The translations under genes were made by a program, and so were the position numbers. The notes under the pieces are model-generated. The model did not search any database, was not told the origin of the DNA, and saw nothing but the letters and a program-made list of their open reading frames with translations. Of a DNA stretch of 11,421 bases, positions 1-10,800 are shown piece by piece (positions within the stretch are counted from its first letter, which is position 1; each line of letters starts with the position of its first letter). The DNA is from an uncultured Bacteroidales bacterium (GTDB lineage Bacteria > Bacteroidota > Bacteroidia > Bacteroidales > Lentimicrobiaceae). The stretch is taken from contig CALMDN010000159.1 of assembly GCA_937864935.1 (NCBI GenBank), positions 1 through 11,421 on the forward strand. Reading direction: 5' to 3'.

Positions 1-411
1 ATCATGAGAACTACCGACAGCGGTAATTTGTGGTCAGGTGAGGCAAGCGGGATTACCCAAACACTAAGGTCAGTCTTTTTTGTCGATTCACTGACCGGAT
101 ATACCGGAGGAGATGAGGGGATTATTTTAAAAACAACCAACGGCGGGCTGTCAGGAATGGCTGCAAATACAGATGCAGGATTTATTCAGGTTTATCCGAA
201 TCCGGTAAACACTGAATTAACCATCCTGATTCAGAATTCGGTTAACCAATGCAGTTTGATTGTTACCAATGAGAATGGAGCTGAAGTAAGTGAGCATCAG
301 ATAGCAGATAATTTGTTGGTTCTGAATGTCGCCGGGTTAACAAGTGGCGTATATTTTCTTAAATTTTTCAACAACGATTTCTGTGAGGTTGAAAAAATAT
401 TGAAGTTGTAG
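1..411 (+). CDS. C-terminal part of a secreted Ycf48/BNR-repeat-like protein with T9SS type A sorting domain (5' end outside window)
   Basis: The frame is open from the first base (ATC, then ATG at 4), so this is the last 136 residues of a longer protein; the ATG at 4 lies inside a repeat and is unlikely to be the start. Residues about 4-49 form a Ycf48/BNR-type propeller repeat: a 'TTDSGNLW' strand, 'SVFFVDSLTGY', then 'GIILKTTNGG'. Such repeats occur widely in secreted Bacteroidota proteins and do not imply a photosystem role. Residues about 62-136 form a Por secretion (type A) C-terminal domain: 'VYPNPVN' near residue 64, a hydrophobic strand, 'LTSGVYFLKF' near 113-122, and a Lys-containing end 'KILKL'. 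In known T9SS substrates this domain directs passage across the outer membrane and is then removed. The protein is therefore probably secreted or cell-surface; its activity is unknown because the N-terminal part is missing. It ends TAG at 409-411 and converges on the neighbouring minus-strand gene. Confidence 0.85.
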   Translation: MMRTTDSGNLWSGEASGITQTLRSVFFVDSLTGYTGGDEGIILKTTNGGLSGMAANTDAGFIQVYPNPVNTELTILIQNSVNQCSLIVTNENGAEVSEHQIADNLLVLNVAGLTSGVYFLKFFNNDFCEVEKILKL

Positions 412-537
412 GCTTTGCTTATGGTGTTATACGGGCATTCAGGTCGTTTACTGTAGCAGGATACCGGACAATGAGATGTCAGTTTATGTATTGAAAATCA
501 GACTGTAAACAGATATACTTTTTGAACCAGGTTAACG

Positions 538-553
538 GTAAGTATGTACTTAC
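538..553. repeat. Perfect 7-bp palindrome with 2-bp centre in the intergenic gap
   Basis: GTAAGTA (538-544) and TACTTAC (547-553) are exact reverse complements separated by TG. It lies 126 bp past the stop of the left gene and is not followed by a T-run in either direction, so it is not a good intrinsic terminator. It could be a small protein-binding site or chance. No role can be assigned from sequence alone. Confidence 0.3.
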
Positions 554-611
554 GCGACGATACATAGTTGTTAAAGCTATCCGGATGCGAACTGCAACCT
601 TCTGAAACGGG

Positions 612-633
612 AAAAGCCCCTTTCGGGGCCTTT
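612..633 (-). terminator. Stem-loop terminator downstream of the porP/sprF-like gene
   Basis: Read on the minus strand, AAAGGCCCC, a GAAA tetraloop, then GGGGCTTTT form a nine-pair stem with one G-T wobble. The 3' arm ends in four T, and the stem starts 51 bases after the TGA stop of the PorP/SprF gene. GC-rich stem, stable tetraloop, short U-tract and position after a gene end fit an intrinsic terminator for the minus-strand operon. On the plus strand the wobble becomes an A-C mismatch, followed by CTT. The element could still serve both convergent genes, but it is better formed for the minus strand. The T-tract is short, so strength is uncertain. Confidence 0.6.
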
Positions 634-684
634 CTTGCGAAAACCATAACAGAAGTAATGGTCGGGGGGATCGCTAAATTTTGA

Positions 685-1794
685 TCAGAAGGGTGAACAC
701 TGCAGTTCTTCCATGGTGCGGTGATTGCGGGTTGAAAAACCGAATCCGCCATTTCTTCTTCCACGGTTAAACATGTTGAAGTCGTCGAGCTCGATGGTAA
801 TGGAAACTTCATGCGAGCAGCCGGCTGCTGTTCTGACTTCTGTTAGGATAAAGTCGTAGCTGTAGTTGATTTTCATACGGGTCTGACTGGTAAAAGGGGC
901 ATTCAGTCCGAGCATGAAGATCAGGTCGTTTGATTTTGCCAGTTCAGAGGTGCGGTTACGGAACCATACACCACTGTATATCGACGACTTCAGGATGTTC
1001 AGACCCACCATATAGGTTCTGAAGTCAGCCTGAGATTCATAAATAAAGCCCGGATTGAACTTGAAATTGTTTTTCTTGCTGTCGCGTTCAAAGAACGGAC
1101 CGTTGGAACCACCGTCAATTTCAAACAGCATATCGCCGGTAATCGACAATTTGCGGGGCAGGGGAGAGGTAAGGCCGATGAACGATTCGTTGGGCCGGAA
1201 GATGTGATGTACCGCCAGACCGAAGGTTCCCTGAATGGCACTGAAGGTGTTGCTGCTTTCGGTAAACCTGAAAACGCCCCCGGTTGAAAAGTCTGGATAA
1301 ACCACATTGCCTGCTGTCGGTTCCTGGAAGCTTGTTTCATAGATGTTTCCGTAGACCGGGTCGAGCTGATCGGTAAAAACCAGGTTATCCCAGTTCAGCC
1401 GCTTCTGCACAAAGGAGGTCATGATACCCACCTGGGCCACCATGTTCTCCTGAACAGCAACCCTTACAGCTGTTGACAGCCCGACAACCGAAGTCTTGAG
1501 GTAGCCCGATCCGGCGTTGTCTGACATCACCATCAGGCCCAATCCTCCCGATCCCGGAATATCGCGTTCGGCGAAATCCATGCTGAAGGTATAGTTCCTG
1601 AGGTCTGCCGGCAATTCAGGCCACTGATCGCGGACCGTGAACCTGGCCCTGAGGCCCGGGGTGAGTCCGACTGCTCCCGGATTGTAATAAATGGGATTGT
1701 TATAGAATTGTGAGAAGAGGGGGTCTTGTGCTTGTGAAAGACCTGAAACCAGTGCTGCAAGTAAAGTTAGCAGGGAAATCCGTATAGTTTTCAT
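685..1794 (-). CDS. PorP/SprF family type IX secretion system outer membrane protein
   Basis: Complete 369-residue protein, ATG at 1794 and TGA at 685-687. It opens with a Sec signal peptide: MKTIR, a hydrophobic stretch to about residue 18, and probable cleavage after SQA (residue 22). The mature end carries family hallmarks: 'DPLFSQFYNNPIYYNPG' (24-40), 'RDQWP' (55-59), a glycine-rich 'GSGGLGL' followed by 'SDNAGSGYLKT' (about 81-101), and 'KRLNWDNLVFTDQLDP' further on. The rest alternates short beta-strand-like stretches and ends on Phe, as expected of an outer-membrane beta-barrel. In Flavobacterium johnsoniae, SprF of this family is needed to secrete the giant adhesin SprB encoded just upstream; PorP is a related T9SS component. 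Here the upstream neighbour, 36 bp away on the same strand, is a giant protein with a type B sorting domain, so an SprF-like dedicated partner is the best inference. It is somewhat longer than the roughly 300-340 residues I expect for the family. Co-transcription with the upstream gene is likely. Confidence 0.93.
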   Translation of the reverse strand: MKTIRISLLTLLAALVSGLSQAQDPLFSQFYNNPIYYNPGAVGLTPGLRARFTVRDQWPELPADLRNYTFSMDFAERDIPGSGGLGLMVMSDNAGSGYLKTSVVGLSTAVRVAVQENMVAQVGIMTSFVQKRLNWDNLVFTDQLDPVYGNIYETSFQEPTAGNVVYPDFSTGGVFRFTESSNTFSAIQGTFGLAVHHIFRPNESFIGLTSPLPRKLSITGDMLFEIDGGSNGPFFERDSKKNNFKFNPGFIYESQADFRTYMVGLNILKSSIYSGVWFRNRTSELAKSNDLIFMLGLNAPFTSQTRMKINYSYDFILTEVRTAAGCSHEVSITIELDDFNMFNRGRRNGGFGFSTRNHRTMEELQCSPF

Positions 1795-1801
1795 GATGTA
1801 G

Positions 1802-1808
1802 TTTTTTT
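1802..1808 (-). promoter_or_regulatory. A-rich translation-initiation element before the porP/sprF-like start
   Basis: The minus strand has seven consecutive A residues ending seven bases before the ATG at 1794, inside the 36-bp gap after the giant gene. No Shine-Dalgarno-like GGAGG is visible. Bacteroidota commonly start translation without a Shine-Dalgarno and favour A-rich leaders, so this supports the chosen start. No separate promoter is recognisable in the gap. Confidence 0.4.
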
Positions 1809-1830
1809 CGGGTTGTATGTAGTTTCAGGA

Positions 1831-4800
1831 TTACCTGATGAGTGTAACGGTTCCGGAAGTTTTCTGTGGTATGTTGGTGTTGTCGCCGACATCGCTGCCC
1901 TGCCAGATTGAGCCATCTTTGAAAACTGCCCTTGCTTTCCAGAGGTAAACATCCTGTTGAAGCATATTCCCGTTAAAGCTTCCGTTCCAGCCTTCGGCAG
2001 GCGACCCGTTATCATCAAGCTTATCCGATGACCAGAGCAGGTTGCCCCAGGTGTCATAAACTTCAATCAGGTATGATCTGATATTAATTCCAACAGGTTT
2101 GAATTGTTTCACAGCTCCATTGGGGTTGTTGGGCGAGAAGGCATTGGGTACCCAGAGTCCCTTGAACATCAGGTTGTATTCCATGCTCAGGGTATCGGGG
2201 CAGCCAAACTCGTTCAGGGTGATGAGTGAGATTTCGTATTTACCTTCAGAGGTGAAATCAATAACCGGATCGATCTCAAATGACTGGATTCCGGTACCGA
2301 AGTTCCACTCGTAGGCGTTGGCACCGATCGAACCATTGGTAAACAGTACCCTTCCCTGGGTATTCTCATAATTCTCTGTGAATGAGAAGGCGCTGGTAGG
2401 TTTCGGGTTTACGGTGAGTTCTTTGGCAATGGTGTCGGCGCATCCGAAAGCATTCACGATGGTAAGCTCAACATCATAGATACCGGTGTTTTCGAAGGTA
2501 AAGTGCGGGTGCTGAACGCCGGCCAGGCCAAGCATATTCAGTGAATCGCTGAACCTCCACCACCATTGTTCAATGTGGGCATCGGCACTGTCGCTCAGAT
2601 CGGTGAACAACGTGAAGTTGTTCTGGCAGGCCAGGCTGTAACTGAAGTCGGCAACCGGCAGGTAGTGAACCGTATGCTGGTGGCTGATGGTATCGGTACA
2701 TCCGTATTCGTTGGTTACGGTGAGGCTTGCGGTGAAGAGTCCTGCACGGTCGTACAGATAGGCAGGGTTGCGCATCGAAGTGGTGTCGTACACCGAAAGC
2801 GGATCGCCGAAATCCCAGCTCCATTCACTGATCTTCGATTCTGTCCAGGTCGACTGGTCGGTGAAGATGGTGTTCTGGTTGAGACAGACATCGCTTACGG
2901 CGAAGGCTGCAACCGGGGAGGTGAGGACTTTTACAGTCTGTACAAGGGTGTCATTCACTGTTTTCCCGGCTACGGTGGTCGAAACAACGAGGCTTACATT
3001 GTAGGTGCCGCCAAGCTGATAGATGTGAGTTACCGTTGGCTGAATTGCTGTGTATACCAGGGTATCGCCATCACCGAAGTTCCATTCCCAGCGGTCAATC
3101 GGATTGCCGCAGAACGACTGGTCTTCGAAGGTAAGTTCATGACGTTCGCAGGTGAGGGTATCCAGACTGGTGAATCCGGCTGTGATACACGGCATCCTGT
3201 CAACACTGGTTGTATAGGTTGCTTCGCATCCGTTGGCTGTAGTGGTGGTAAGGCTTACCTCGAAGATACCGGCAGTGGCATAGAAGTGGTCAACATCGGC
3301 CGGGGCAGTGGTGAGGGTATCGGATGTACCATCGCCATAATTCCATATCCAGCTGGTGATTGTTGCGCCATTGCCATTCGAGTTGTCGGTAAAGTAGATG
3401 GTGCTGTCGCAGGTCCCGGCTACATAACTGAAAGCAGGTACCGGCAGACTGAGTACATCGACCCGCTTGTAGATCCTTGTTACACAGTTGTTTTCGTCTG
3501 TTGTATTGAGTGAAACCAGGTAGGATCCGGGTGTTGCGAAGTAATGTGAAGGGTTACGCAGGGTGGAGGTATTGTGGATGCCTGAGGCGAGATCGTCGAA
3601 ATCCCATTCAAAGGCAACCAGTGAATCACCTACCGGAGAGATCACCACCGGGTTAAACAGGGTGGTATCACCGAAGCAGGTAACATTGTGTTCAATCTCC
3701 ACTTCAAGTCCTGCAGGAACACAGACTTGCTGTAACAGGGTGTCGATGCATCCGCGAAGGTCGGTAACCACCAGCCGTACATTGTAACAGCTATCGGAGT
3801 GGAAGAAGATGTGGTTTGGATTCTGGAGTATGGAGGTGTATCCTGGCTCAAATTCCCATTCCCAGGCGGTGATGGCTCCCTGATAGCTGGTGGAAGCATC
3901 CTGGAATCCTACCGATCCGTTGGCACAGGCATTGGTCACATAGGTGAATGCTGCCGTCGGAGCCGGGAATACCTGAACAGGTACGGTTACTGATCCGCTG
4001 CATCCGTTTTCAGTAGTAACGGTAAGGGTTACATTGTAGAGACCTTCTGCTGCATACTGGTAAACCGGGTTCTGTTCTGTTGATACATCGGTGCCGGGGA
4101 CTGCGTTCGGATCATTGAAATTCCATGACCAGGCTGTAATCGCTTCACCGGTAACGGTGTAGGAATGATCAGTAAAGGAGGTGGTGTTGTCGGCACAGGC
4201 ACTTACAAAGGTGAATGCTGAAACCGGGAGGGCACCGATGGAAACCTGCTGCGTAATGCTGTTTATACAGCCATTCAGGTCGGTTACGGTGAGTGTAACA
4301 TCGTAAACACTTACCGTGGTATAGGTGTGGGTTGGTGTTGGCAGGGCCGAAGTGGGGCTGCCGTCGCCGAAGTTCCATTCCCAGCTTGCAATGGAGGTAA
4401 GATCCATTACGGTAGCATCAGGTTCGAAGGATACCGGCGACTCAACACAGGTACCGGAAGTAACCTGGAAGGCTACAAGCGGCAGCGGGGTAACCACCAC
4501 GGTATGCTGAACTGTATCAATACAACCACTGGCACTGGTAACCGTAAGGAGTACATTGTATGTTCCCTCAAGGTTGAATACGTGAACCGGATTGGTCAGG
4601 TTGGAGGTGTTGGAGGTCCCTGATGCGGGATCGCCAAAGTTCCACAGCCATTGTACAAGGGCCGGGCCGCCATTGGTTGAAGTAAGATCTGTAAAGGCAA
4701 CCGGTGATCCGAGGCAACCGGGTTCGAATTCAAATTCAGCGGTCGGACCGGTTACAACCTGTACATCCATGCTGGTTTCGGCATCGCATCCTTCGAGGTT

Positions 4801-7800
4801 GGTGATGCTGAGTGTTACTGTGTAAACACCGGCATTGGCATATACATGGGTTACGTCGGGATTGCCCGGAGCATTGATCAGCTGGGTGTTTCCATCGCCG
4901 AAATCCCACAGCCATGAAGTAATCACACTGCCATTGGCAACCGACATGTCGTTGAACAGAACGTCGGTGCCTGAGCAAGCCGGAGCTGTGAAGCTGAACA
5001 TCGCCTGCGGACCCGGAATCACATTCAGCGGGTGGGAAATGCTGGCAGTACAGCCTGCTGTGTCGGTAATGGTAAGGTTTACAGTATAGATACCCTGGCT
5101 CAGGTAAATGTGCTGGGGATCTGCTTCGGTTGAAGTGGTACCGTCGCCGAATTCCCACATCCAGTTGAGGGTAGCACCCATGTTAACATAGGTTGAGCTG
5201 GTAAACTGAATGGTATCGTTCGAACAGCCTGTGGTGAAGGCAAAGTCAACCACCGGTGCCGGAGCAATGGTAAGAGTTCTGGTAGTAGTATCAGCGCAGC
5301 TGTTGCCCGTGGTTACAATCAGGCTTACGGTGTAAGTGCCTGGCTGTGCATATACATGGGTTGGGTTGGTAAGCAGTGAGGTGTTGTTTACTCCGGAAGT
5401 CGGATCACCGAAATTCCAGGCCCATCCTGTAATCTGACCACCGCCGTTCGGTTGCGAAAGGTCGGTAAATTCAACCGCTTCGCCCAGACAGGAGCTGGTA
5501 TTGATGAAGTTGGCCACCGGATTCGGAATTACTTCAACCATGATGGTTTCAGTAGCCTCACAACCTTCAGAAGTGGTGATGTTGAGGGTTACATTGTAGA
5601 ATCCGGCACTGGCATACTGATGGGTTACATTCTGGTTGTTGGGGAAAGTAACAATGGTTGTATTGCCGTCGCCGAAGATCCATTCCCATTCGGTGATGTA
5701 ACCTGACTGGGTGTACGACAGGTCGTTGAATTCTGTTTCAGTCTGGAAACAGGTTGGTGCAGTAAAGCTGAAGTAAGCATCCGGCAGCGGACTTACATGT
5801 ACCAGGTGGCTGACAGTGTTGCTGCAACCAGCGGTATCGGTAATGGTCAGCATAACGGTGTAGTCTCCGCCGGCTGCGTACATATGCTGCGGATCCTGAA
5901 GGTTGGAGATGCCGCCGTCGCCGAATTCCCAGGCGAAGGTTGCCACTGCATTCAGATTGATAACCGTAGCGTCGGCGAAGAAGCTGGTTAGGGCCTCAGA
6001 ACACGAAGACTGCCAGGTGAATTCAACAGCCGGGGCTCCGCCTACAGTTACCTGTTTGGTAATGGTGTCGGTACAGTTGTTGAAATTGGTAATCTGCAGG
6101 GTTACATTGTAGGTCCCCGGGGCACTGAAAATGTGCTGCGGATCCTCGAGGTCAGAAGTGTTGAAGATTCCGGATGAAGGATCGTCAAAATTCCATGCCC
6201 AGGCTTCAATGTTACCGGCACCATTCGGGAAGGAAGCATCCTGGAAGTTCACCAGCAGGTCTTCGCAAAGGGTGGTGTAGTAGAAGTTGGCCACCGGATT
6301 AGGCGTCACGGTTACTTCAACGGAGAATGTATTCTCACAACCATAAGAGTTTAGTACATTGAGGCTTACTTCGAAGATACCTGAGTTGGCATAGGTATGC
6401 TCAGGATTCGGATCATTCGGGAAGTAGATGGTATCGTTGGCCGAGCCATCACCATAATTCCATACCCAGCGGGTGATGTAGCCATTCTCAGTAGATGAAA
6501 GGTTGTTGAACTGGGTGGCGTTTCCTTCGCAATTCGGGGTGTCGAAGCTGAAGAAGGCAATGGGTGAGCTGTTGATCTGAACGAAATGGCTGATGATGGA
6601 GGTGTATCCTGCAGTATCTGTTGCTGTCAGGGTAACTTCATAAACGCCCACTGCCGGGAAGGTGTGTGAGGGGTTCATCACGTTGGCATAGAAGCCGTCG
6701 CCGAAGTTCCAGTGCCATACAGCAATGGAGTTCACATCGGTCATGGTCTCATCCACAAAGAAGTTGGTAGGCTGTCCTTCACAGATCGGTTCCCAGGTAA
6801 AGTCAAGGTCAGGATTCTGATTGATGAAGATAACCATTTCATCACTGAAGCTGCCGCAACCTGAAGCACTTACTGCTGTGAGGATCAGGGTTGCTGAACC
6901 ATTGGAGATATCACCTGCACCAGGCTGATAGGTCGGGGTGAGGGTGGTTCCGTTGGTGATGGTTCCGGTTCCGGTGGTTGACCAGCTGTAGCTCACAGCA
7001 TTGTTGACAACTGCACCTGAAACAGTATAATTGCAGGAGTTGCAGATGGTTACATCCGGACCGGCATTTACGAGCGGTGACTGGATAATGGTGAGCGACT
7101 GTGAATCGGTGTCATCGGCACACGGAGGATTGGATGCAATCAGTGTGAGGGTAACGCTGCCTGCAGCAATATCTGCCGGGCTCGGAATGTAGGTTGCACT
7201 CAGCGACGACCCGTTGAGGAATGTTCCGGTTCCGGTACTAGTCCAGATGACAGATGCATAATCGTATGCCATGGCACCGGTAATGATGTACTGATCGCCT
7301 TCGCAGACGGTTCCGTCGGTTCCGGCATCAGCCACAGGGCTGTAGCGGATATTGAGGGTCATGTTGTCGGTTGCACTTCCGGCACAAGGTGCGGATGAGA
7401 TTCCGGTGAGGGTCAGAACGACACTGCCGGCGGCGATATCGGCTGCACTCGGTGTGTAAACCGGATTCAGTACGGCGCTGTTGCTGAATGAGCCGCTTCC
7501 CGAGGTGATCCAGTTGATGTTGCTGTAATTGGTAGCTGTTGCGCTGAAGACGGTATAGGTGCTTCCTTCGCAGATGTCGGCGTCAGAGCCTGCATCCACC
7601 GTAACTTCAGGCTGGATGTTGAGCTGCATGTAGTCGGTAACAACCGGACAGCTTCCGTTGGTGGCTTCCAGGGTGAGAACGACTGAGCCGGCTGCAACAT
7701 CTGCGGCACTCGGAGTATAGGTAGGATTGAGGGTATTGATGTTTACCCAGGTTCCGCTGCCCGATGTACTCCACTGAAGCATGGCGTAGTTGGCGGCAGT

Positions 7801-10800
7801 AGCATCGTTGATGGTATAGGATGAACCCTGGCAGATGATGGCATCAAGACCTGCATCCACGATCGGAGTCTCACTGATGGTCAGTGTTTTGTTGTCGGCA
7901 ATCGGATCGGTACACGGTGCCAGCGGGTTGACAGTCAGCGTAAGAATTGCATATCCGTTGGCAAGGTCACCGGCACTTGGCAGGTAAGTCGGCATAATGT
8001 TGCCGGCATTGATGATGATACCGGTACCGAAGGATACGGTCCACTGCAGGCTGGCATAATTGGTTGCACTGGCTCCTGTTACAGGTGCTGGGCCGAAGCA
8101 GATATTGTCATCGGGTCCGGCGTCCACGGTAGCGCCCGGGGTAATGCCAAGTACCATGAAGTCAGTAGCATCGGTACACGGAGTGTTACCGTATGCATTG
8201 AGGGTGAGGGTAACGGTTCCTGAAGCAAGGTCTGCAGCTGAAGGAATGTAGGTTGCATTGACCTCGGCAGGGTTGGTAAAGGTACCGGTACCTGAGGTTG
8301 TCCAGAGAACATCTGAATAGAATGAAGCTGTGGCTCCGCCAAGGTAATAGGCATCTCCGTAACAGGTAGAGGCATTCGGACCTGCATTGGCTGTAGCCCT
8401 GCGTTCTATGGTCAGGATCATGGCATCGGCAGCAGCCACGGCGCATGGTGCAACCGGGTTGGCAGTGAGGGTAAGAATGACCATACCATTGTTCACGTCG
8501 GCTGCACTCGGGATATAGGTTGGTGTGAGCGAACCGTTGTTCACGAATGAACCGCTTCCGCTGCTTGTCCAGGTAAGTGTTGAATAGTTGGAGGCACTGG
8601 CGCCGCTGATCAGGTGCTGTGAGCCTTCGCAGATCACGGCATCAGCACCGGCATTGGCCTGAGCTTCAGCTACAAAATAGAGTACTACCTCGTCGCTGGT
8701 ATTGGAGCACGGGCTGTTGGCATATCCGGTAAGGGTAAGGGTTACCGTACCGTTGGCGATATCAGCAGGGGAGGGCGTATAAATCGTAACCAGGGTTGAA
8801 GTGCTGGAGAATACACCGGTTCCGCTGCTCGACCACAGAAGGGCTGCACAATACGAAGCAGTTGCATCGGCTACGGTATAGGATCCCGGAGGACAGATGG
8901 CTGCATCGGTGCCGGCAAAAACAACCGGAGTGCGTGTGATGGTCAGCTGCATGGCGTCGGTAATGTTGCCGCTGCATGGAGCAACCGGCGTGGCAATCAG
9001 GCTAAGCACCACACCACCGTTGGTAATGTCGGCTAAACTTGGAATATAGGTAGGAGTCAGGGTGTTGCCGTTCATGATTACACCGGTACCTGTGCTGATC
9101 CAGCTGATTGACTGGTAATTGCTGGCTGATGCACCCGAAATGGTGTGCTGCATGCCTTCGCAGATGGTAGCATCAGCGCCTGCATTTACTGTAGCGGGTT
9201 GTGACAGCGTGAGCACCATGTTGTCGCTGACATTGCTGCATGGAGTATTGGCAAATCCGGTGAGGGTAAGGGTTACATTTCCGTTGGCAATGTCTGAAGC
9301 AGATGGTGTATAGGTGGTAACCAGGGCATTGGGCGTTGAGAATGATCCTGTACCATTGCTGGTCCATTGAAGCATGCTAAAGAATGAAGCCGTTGCACTC
9401 GTGGTAGTATAGGGGCCTGCAGGGCAGAGAGCGGTGTCATCACCGGCGAAGATCTGCGGGGTACGGCTGATGGTTACCGTCATGGCATCCGATGCAGCAT
9501 TGGCACAAGGGGCAATCGGTGTAGCGGTCAGACTCAGGATTACACTGCCGTTGTTGATGTCAGCCACACTCGGTATGTACATCGGTGTGAGTGAATTCCC
9601 GTTCACAATGGTTCCGGTTCCGGTAGTAGCCCAGTTGAGCGACTGATAGTTGGTTGCTGATGCTCCTGTAATGCTGACACTATTGCCTTCGCAGATAAGC
9701 GCATCCGGCCCGGCATTGGCTGTTGCCTCGTTGGAGAGCAGCAGAACGATTTCGTCGCTGTCGCTGCTACACGGACTATTGGCATATCCTGTCAGGGTAA
9801 GGGTCACGGTTCCGTTGGCAATATCTGATGCACTTGGTGTATAGGTAGTAACCACGGTGGTGGTATTTGAGAAAGTACCGGTTCCGTTGGTCGACCATAA
9901 CAGGTTGCTGTAGAAGGCAGCAGTAGCAGAGGCTGTAGTATAAGGAGTTGCCGGGCAGAGGCTGACATCGTTTCCGGCAAATACCTGCGGGCTGCGGGTA
10001 ATGTTCAGCTGCATGGCATCAATGGCCTGTGAAGCACAGGGAGCCATCGGATTGGCTGTCAGGGTCAGGGTTACCCATCCGTTTGCAATGTCGGTAACAC
10101 TCGGAAGGTAGGTCGGACTCAGTGTATTTCCATTCACGATGTTTCCGCTGCCGGAAGTTGTCCAGAATACTGACTGGTATCCAGAAGCCGTTCCGTTGAT
10201 GATGGCATTGTCACCCTCGCAGATGGTAATGTCTGCGCCGGCATTGGCAATCGGATCCTGTACAAGAATGAGTACGATATCGTCGCTTACCGAAGTACAC
10301 GGAGCATTGGCATATGCCGTCAGGTTGAGGGTTACAGAACCGTTCATGATGTCGGCTGCACTCGGCGAATATACAGTGACCAATGAGGTAGGATCGGTGA
10401 AGGTACCGGTTCCGTTGGTTGTCCAGAGCAGGTGATTGTAATCGCTGGCAGTCGCGGTTAAGGTAGTGTACTGATCCGGAGGACAGATGCTGGTGTTGTT
10501 GCCTGCAAAAGCCTGCGGTGATTTGTGTATGGTTACCATCAGTGCATCACTTGCAGGGATGGTACAGGGAGCTGAAGCTGAAGCAGTCAGGGTAAGGGAG
10601 ACAAGACCGCTGTTGATATCCAGCATGCTCGGAATATACGTCGGAGTTAAGGTATTGCCGTTGAGGATGGTACCTGATCCCGAAGTTGACCAGCTGATGG
10701 TCTGATAATTACTTGCAGTTGCTGTGGTGATGTTGATGTTGCTTCCTTCACAGATGTTGAAATCAACACCGGCATAGGCGGCAGGAGCATCGGTGAAACC

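Noticed and set aside
1..150. Possible photosystem II assembly factor (Ycf48) function for the left gene
   Set aside because: Ycf48/BNR-type repeats are common in secreted Bacteroidota proteins. The T9SS sorting tail points to secretion, and nothing suggests photosynthesis.
498..812. A 104-codon minus-strand open frame
   Set aside because: It overlaps the end of the PorP/SprF gene in another frame, runs through the terminator stem-loop, and has no family-like features.
1795..1830. Separate promoter for the porP/sprF-like gene
   Set aside because: The 36-bp gap has no Bacteroidota-like -33/-7 pair that I can recognise. Read-through from the giant gene is the simpler explanation.
2566..3513. 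A 315-codon plus-strand open frame
   Set aside because: It lies entirely antisense to the PKD domains of the giant gene, whose motifs are continuous there. Its product shows no recognisable domain and no leader or start context. Long antisense frames are expected opposite a repeat-rich, codon-biased gene.
9119..9844. Similar plus-strand open frames at 9119-9313 and 9650-9844, with comparable ones at 8060-8251 and 10139-10435
   Set aside because: They look like a family of small genes, but their starts are 531 bp apart, exactly the period of the minus-strand module array. They are antisense echoes of the repeats.
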